Program-made: the position numbers and the translations under genes
Assembly (NCBI RefSeq): GCF_047511655.1
Contig: NC_133401.1
Span: 43,295,570 to 43,359,569, forward strand
Length of the DNA: 64,000 nt
Direction of reading: 5' to 3'
From: Castor canadensis
Lineage: Eukaryota > Chordata > Mammalia > Rodentia > Castoridae
Notes under the pieces: generated by a model
Told to the model about the DNA's origin: nothing
Database searches by the model: none
Seen by the model: only the letters and a program-made list of their open reading frames with translations
Shown here: one piece after another, positions 58,742-64,000 of the stretch
Layout of the letters: each line of letters starts with the position of its first letter
Position numbering within the stretch: position 1 is the stretch's first letter

Positions 58742-59138
58742 ATGGACTGAATTGTGGTTCCCCCCTCCCTCCAAATGCATATGTTGAGGCCCTTACCCCA
58801 GTGTGGCTATATTTGGAGATGAGGCTTTCAAGAGTTAAAGTTAAAGGAATCATATGGGTTGTATCATCATTCAATAGGATTGGTGTCCTTATAAAAAGAG
58901 GAAGATTCATTCTCTCTCTTCGTCTCTCCCTCTTTCCCTCTTCCTCCCTCCATATGTATACACATGTGAGCACAGTGAGAAGGCAGCCATCTGCAAGCCA
59001 GGAAAAACCCTCTCCAGAACCATGCCGGCTTTCTGATCTTGGAATTCCAGCCTCCATAACTGTGAGAAAATAAATGTCTACTGTTTACCCACCTAGTCTG
59101 TGGTGTTTTGCTATGGCAGCCCAAGTTGACTAAGATAG
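58742..59138 (+). mobile_element. MLT1-type MaLR solitary LTR, sense
   Basis: 'atggactgaattgtggttcc', 'aaatgcatatgttgaggccc', 'gtggctatatttggagatga', 'ggattggtgtccttataaaa', 'ccataactgtgagaaaataa', 'ttgctatggcagcccaagtt', ending gactaagata. It covers the full MLT1 LTR plan. About 397 bp. Confidence 0.9.
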
Positions 59139-61519
59139 ATATGTAGATGTGAGGATGATCTAATGACAGCATTTCATTTGAACAAACAAGTCAGCTCTCA
59201 TGGAGCCAAGTTTAGAAATGACAATGAACACTCATTCTTCTGGATTTAGATTTTTGATCTAATGAGATTAAAAGAGATAAAAGATGTCTTCCTTTACTTG
59301 CAACAATGAAGTAGAAAATATCTTGTTTGTTCAGTTTTAGAATCTGCGTAAACACTGTGAGCTCTAAAAAGAATTCAAAATGTAATTTAAATCCTAAATT
59401 GGCAAGTGCCAGCCATGTTCCCCATGTGACTTCTGAATTCTCTCAGTAACAGGGAGAAAACACAAAGGCCTCCCAGAGTTTGAGTTATTTTCTGAGACTA
59501 AGTTAGAACTGAGGAAGGTTGGGTACATCTGATGCTGGTCTGTGGGGTATCTTGACCATGGCTCTGTCATTCCCCAGTGCAATTTGCTTTTCAAGAACAA
59601 GATAAGAGGGAGGGCAATTCCAGCCTCACCTGGGTGATGGAGAGGCTGTTTGTGCTTGGCCTTGGGCCATGCTTTTTCCTGTTAGAGATGTGGCTGCCAC
59701 TTCTGTTAACCTTGGGGGAGATGATGCTGGCATAAGGTCTCCCTTATGCAACCTGGTGCACCCTGCCAAAGATAAACAACAGGCACCTTTTCCAAAACCA
59801 CCTAAGAGATGTAATTTAGGAGGTAGGGGCAAAATCTCTTCCAGAACTGACCTGTGACCCAGTGACTAAAGGTCTTGGCCAATGATCAATTATCATGGAA
59901 TCATGGAATTCTACATGTCCAGACCAGGAACCTTGAGCTAGACACCATGGAAGGACACTAAAGAAAGAGGAAATGTGGGCTCTGCCTTCAAAGAGCTCAT
60001 GTTCTCTGTGAAGAAATAAGAGAAGCTCAAGTAGAATGTCATTCCAGGCTGACTTGCATTAGGAGACTTCTGAGAAAGGAAGGGAGTGATTGGGATTGGT
60101 GATGTCTTCGTTGATGATCTATTTGACACCTGGATTTGGGAAGGTTTTCTGGAGGAGATGGGCTTGTTTAGGCCCTCTATGGGGGTTCAAATCTGAGAGC
60201 TTCAAGGCTTTTCTCATTTGTCCACTCAGCAAATGCCTTTAGATGTCTTCTGAGTACCAGACGTGAGTTGTGTGTGTACTGCAGAAAAGAGAATGCAAGT
60301 AGCCAGATCTGCATGGGGCAGGGCAAGGGGAGTCATTCCTCCAGACCTGTTGGGGCTTTTGAGGACCAAGAAAACTGGAGCCAGATGAATTCCTTATTCT
60401 TGGGAGGAAGCCAGGGCTGTTGTTGTTGCAGCTTTGCTTTGTGACAACTGCTAATTGCCTCTGCCTGTGTCTCCTCTGACTCCATGTACCCATCCTTCTC
60501 TCTTGGTGCCCCAACTGGCTCTCTTCCATCTGGGGACAGGATTCCTGAGGCTGGCCTTAAAGATACCCTCTGTCTGTAGGGAAACTCTGGTTGTGATCTT
60601 GCCCCTCAACTTCAGCTCCTGCATGAGCAGTGTATGGAATCCAGGCTCCCCACCTGCAGGGGGCTTGTGGGAAGTTCTCATGCCACAGATCAGGAAATGA
60701 TCCTAAAAAGGTGGCCAGCTCAGGGTTCTGAGAAGGCTTGCCTGCCAGATGCTGACACTGCATTTACTGAGTTGAGGTCTGGTGGCAATGGTAGACTTGG
60801 TTTTGGGAATCCAGACTTTTAGTTTCAGTGGGTGAAGAAGCCAAGCCTGGGAACTTGGTACTGATGCCAACAGCAACAACAAGCCCAGGTGTGGGGCCTC
60901 TCTCTATAGGTGGGGCAAGAGCTGCTTTAAAACCTTAATTCTGGAGAGGCCTCATGTCTCACCCCGCCAAGCAGTGATTCTTATTTACAAATTTCCTTAA
61001 TGTCAGTCATTTAACCCTTAAACAGTGGTATGTTTGATACTGGCTCTCTGAAGAAAATGTAAAACTTGCTGTTGGTTCTTGGCCAGTTCCCATGGTGCAA
61101 AAAGCCCCATCACATCTGATTTCAAGCAGTCAACATCCCTGAATGCAGGTGGCAAGAGATACTCTCAGCTGGTCCTCATGAGATAGTATGAGCCAGATTC
61201 TGCTAATGACATATGTCTAGAGGTGGTAGAGGCACTGCCTCTTTTTGTGGCCCCTAGCACTTATCCTTCCTTCTGTTTTGGGTCTGTCACATTTCATCAC
61301 TCTTTGAAGACCAAAACAAGCCCATCCATAGGCAAGTTAGAAAATTATATCACATATGAATCTGTCACTTTTCCATCTTAATCAGTACTGTTTCCCCCGG
61401 ACTCCCATTTCTGTAGCTATTTAGGAACAGGAGGGACCTGAGAATTAGAGATGAATGCTTCTTGTAAAAGAGCAATTATTGTTGACTGGTCTTGGGCAGT
61501 GATCTTCAATTACTTCAAC
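59139..61519. other. Mostly single-copy non-coding sequence
   Basis: 2.4 kb. An L2-like antisense scrap lies at about 59930-60015 ('gagctagacaccatggaagg', 'tgccttcaaagagctcatg'). No exon recognised. Confidence 0.4.
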
Positions 61520-61645
61520 AAGCACGATAAAGCATCCACTTTGTGTAGACCCTTTGCTGGATACTGGGTGGAAATACTGAATAACACATGGTCTCAGCTT
61601 TTAAGAAGCCCACTATGTAGTGAGGGGAAAAGACAATTGGCCAAT
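61520..61645 (-). repeat. L2 LINE 3' end, antisense
   Basis: 'atccactttgtgtagaccc', 'tttgctggatactgggtgg', 'gtctcagcttttaagaagcc' fits the common L2 reverse-complement order. The 131-codon frame over it is not a gene. Confidence 0.6.
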
Positions 61646-62654
61646 GCTCTTAAGTATTTTTTTTCTGTGAAAGAGGGGCAGAGAATGTGTGTTGGGGTTT
61701 CCAGATGTGGAAAGGTCATTTCTAACTGGGTGGTCAAAGATGACATGAAATATTCAGGCTTAATGGCAGTCATCTGCAAATTGCTGCAATGTTTGTGGTT
61801 TACTGTCCTTGGTGTCCATGCTGCAGAGAGAGACCAGTTAGCATGACTGACTTCTTACAGCAGAAAGCACGTGCCCCATGAAGCTCTGGGTAGCTTCTGT
61901 CACACACATATCTGCAGGAATTTGTCCATTTCAGTGACAGACCTGAGACTTAATGGCACCATTGTTAATCAGATCAATAGTTCAGCATGCAGAAGATGGA
62001 ACAAGCCCATAGTTTTGTACTAGAAACAGCCTCTGTAGCAACTGCATGCACAGTAGCCAAGGTTTCAAATGTTGGACTCTGGTGCCAATTTTCAACATCC
62101 ATTACCCCTGAGGTTGAGCAATACCATATCCACACACCAAGAAACATGTGGGCTGTTGTTAGCCAAGCCAGAACACATGGGACAGCTCTGCTGGAGTGTG
62201 GTCCACTTCCCATAGGACTCCAGAAGAATGTTCCAAGTTCTACACTGCCCTTAGTACAGAGGGTAGAGAACATCCATTAGGAATAGAGTGAAAAATGTAA
62301 AAGATGTCCTTAAGTAGCCTGTTTCTATTAATAAACACCAATACTCATGGTATCTGTGTTGATTGACATTTGTTTAGTAGACATTTGGATTTGGCATTGA
62401 TACAGGTTGAGTTCAACTGATCCCATCTGTGGCTTTGAGAGTTTATAATTTCTCATCAATGTGGTCCACACAAATAACCAAGTAAACTTTCTATCATATG
62501 CTGGTTCAGGAAGTGGTGAAGAAACCAACACAGTGAAACCACATCCTCTTGCTGGAGTTGACCCAGGGGAGGAAAGCTGTGGGATGAGGCACATGCTGAA
62601 GGATTTCCAAATTAATTAATCACCCAGCACTGCCCTCTGCCTTTATTGGAAAGA
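61646..62654. other. Non-coding sequence of unknown origin
   Basis: 1 kb. It contains a stretch (61980-62280) open on both strands for nearly 100 codons and an AATAAA at 62330-62335. No protein family is recognised. It could be an old LTR or simply single-copy DNA. Confidence 0.3.
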
Positions 62655-62775
62655 AATGTTCAACCAGCATTTACCAAGCACACAGGGACACAAAGAAGAG
62701 TGTTGTGTTGCCAACTTGAGGGAGTTCCAGTCCCTGAAACCAGTCATGAAAATTGGATGAAGAGTCATTGAGGGG
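62655..62775. repeat. Diverged repeat unit 1
   Basis: 'accagcatttaccaagcaca', 'caaagaagagtgttgtgttg', 'agggagttccagtccctga' align in the same order with 63045-63165 at roughly 70 percent by eye. It could be a local duplication or two copies of an old family. Confidence 0.5.
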
Positions 62776-63044
62776 TTCACTTATTCATGGCCTCTAACTC
62801 CTAAGTTTTTCATGCTGAAGGTCAAGGTAAAGAGAATACCAACTTTGTTTAACCCAGTAGAAGTCTTGTTTGGCAAGTCTTCTTTTCCATCAGGAGAGAG
62901 ATGTGAATGTGTTGACGACTCTGGTACACAGCAAAGCAAAGAATGAGGCCTTTCACAAGCAACAGAAGCTTAGACTGGTTACAGGTGGGTTGGAGGTCTC
63001 ACCCCCCCCACTGTTAGTTGATGCAGTGGCCTCAGCCTCCTGTC

Positions 63045-63165
63045 AAGGAATGTTAAGCCAGCACTTTCCAAGCACATTGGGATCAAGAAGAGCATGCTGT
63101 TACCAACATGAAGGAGCTGCAGTCTCTGAGACCACTAAGGGAGAATTGGAGTTGGAGTCTTTCTA
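63045..63165. repeat. Diverged repeat unit 2
   Basis: 'gccagcactttccaagcaca', 'tcaagaagagcatgctgtta', 'aaggagctgcagtctctgag' is the partner of the block at 62655-62775, same orientation, 390 bp apart. Confidence 0.5.
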
Positions 63166-64000
63166 CTGAAAAGAAGGGCCACATAGACAAGGACTACATT
63201 GGATGTTTGGATTACATTTGTTGTTGCAACTAAGCACCTTGATTTCTGGTGCCAGAAACACCCTAATCTATATCAAGATTGAGGTAGATCGCTCATTCTG
63301 TTTCATCAATTTTAGTATGCGTGTGTTCCCTTACTTTCCAAATAACATCTATGAAATTAATGGCGTTGCCCAGTTACTGTCAACCATAGAGCTGTCCTGA
63401 CATTGTTGTAGTCACTCATGCTTGTGAAAACTTGCTCTTGGTTCTTCATATTGTCACTTTAATTATAAAGTTATATCCATTTTGATACCTCAAATTTTAA
63501 ACTGGATTTGGAAGAGAGTCAAAGATCTCAAATAGCATCAATAGCATAGCCAAGTTATCTGATCAAACAACCAGCTAGAACAGAGTAAATGTGGCACCCT
63601 AAAAGTGATGTTCACATACTACCATGTATGAAAAGCCCATTAATATACTCCTTCAGGCAAAAATTATTTGGCATGGCCAGAGCTGTTAACTATCAACTAT
63701 GTCGTTATAATAATTCCAAGATCATGCATGTGTATCAAGGGCTACAGCACAGCCAAGGAAATGCCAAGCAATGAAATCTTCCAGTCTCACCATTCTTATG
63801 TGTTGTTCAGAAAAATATTCTACAAACACACATCACATAGCAAATCAAAATTGACAGATGAGGCAGAATCAGTTTGGAGATGCTATGGGGTAGAGAATTG
63901 AAGAGAAGGAGACTGTTCAGAAATTCAAATGGGAGTCCTTGGGGCTCTTTGGCTGGGGGTAGGGTATTTTTGTATAGGGTGAGATTCTACAAAACTACAC
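63166..64000. other. Single-copy non-coding flank
   Basis: AT-rich sequence to the window end with nothing recognised. Confidence 0.4.

Noticed and set aside
58515-59057. 180-codon minus-strand frame
   Set aside because: It is made of the purine tract and an MLT1 LTR read backwards.
61451-61846. 131-codon plus-strand frame with several cysteines
   Set aside because: It covers an L2-like fragment. The cysteine pattern is not that of a known family, and no signal peptide or splice context supports it.
1-64000. CRISPR arrays, operons, phage or bacterial defence systems
   Set aside because: Introns, CpG island, MIR, L1, MaLR and SINE content show this is mammalian nuclear DNA. The only short regular repeats are microsatellites.
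20000-64000. Search for SLC25A48 exons upstream
   Set aside because: No mitochondrial carrier motif (PX[DE]XX[KR]) is seen in a plausible exon. In human this gene begins much farther away.

Overview
This window is mammalian nuclear DNA. It carries one recognisable protein-coding gene, spliced over about 7.6 kb on the minus strand, in a background of interspersed repeats and single-copy non-coding sequence. The SINE content points to a castorimorph rodent, most likely a beaver (Castor): several elements fuse a 7SL-derived half to a tRNA-derived half ending in the signature 'gagttcaaaccccagtac'. The L1 3' ends, with a C-rich tract read on the plus strand, fit the same origin. The species call rests on recognising repeats by eye and is an inference.

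The gene is CXCL14 (BRAK), an orphan-type CXC chemokine. Its four coding exons lie at 19315-19252, 19077-18972, 15471-15358 and 12899-12884. All introns are GT-AG. The exons join into an unbroken 99-codon frame: a 22-residue signal peptide and a 77-residue mature chemokine. As far as I know the human protein, the mature part is identical to it. The promoter lies in a CpG island (about 19211-19760) with a TATA-like TTTAAAAG, a GC box, a POU/homeodomain-like site and a perfect AP-1 site. The 3' UTR runs to about 11.7 kb, where two AATAAA signals sit close together.

Layout: 1-11.7 kb is downstream flank with MaLR LTRs, an L1 3' end with target-site duplication, SINEs and MIRs. 11.7-19.6 kb is CXCL14. 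19.6-64 kb is upstream flank with (CA)n, (CT)n(GT)n, (CCCT)n and (GGAA)n tracts, two 5'-truncated young L1s with clear target-site duplications (one nested in a MIR), older L1M ends, two more MaLR LTRs, composite SINEs and many MIR fragments. In human 5q31.1 the flanking genes are NEUROG1 on the 3' side of CXCL14 and SLC25A48 on the 5' side. Neither is visible here, which fits the large intergenic distances of the human locus.

I found no bacterial-type operon, CRISPR array, tRNA or rRNA gene, and no second protein-coding gene. The open frames of 60-218 codons are chance frames or repeat sequence. The most unusual observations are a near-identical 24-base direct repeat placed once in intron 1 and once in intron 2 of CXCL14, the loss of the upstream start codon used in the long human CXCL14 annotation, and a diverged pair of similar blocks near 62.7 and 63.1 kb. 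I do not see convincing evidence for a previously undescribed biological system.
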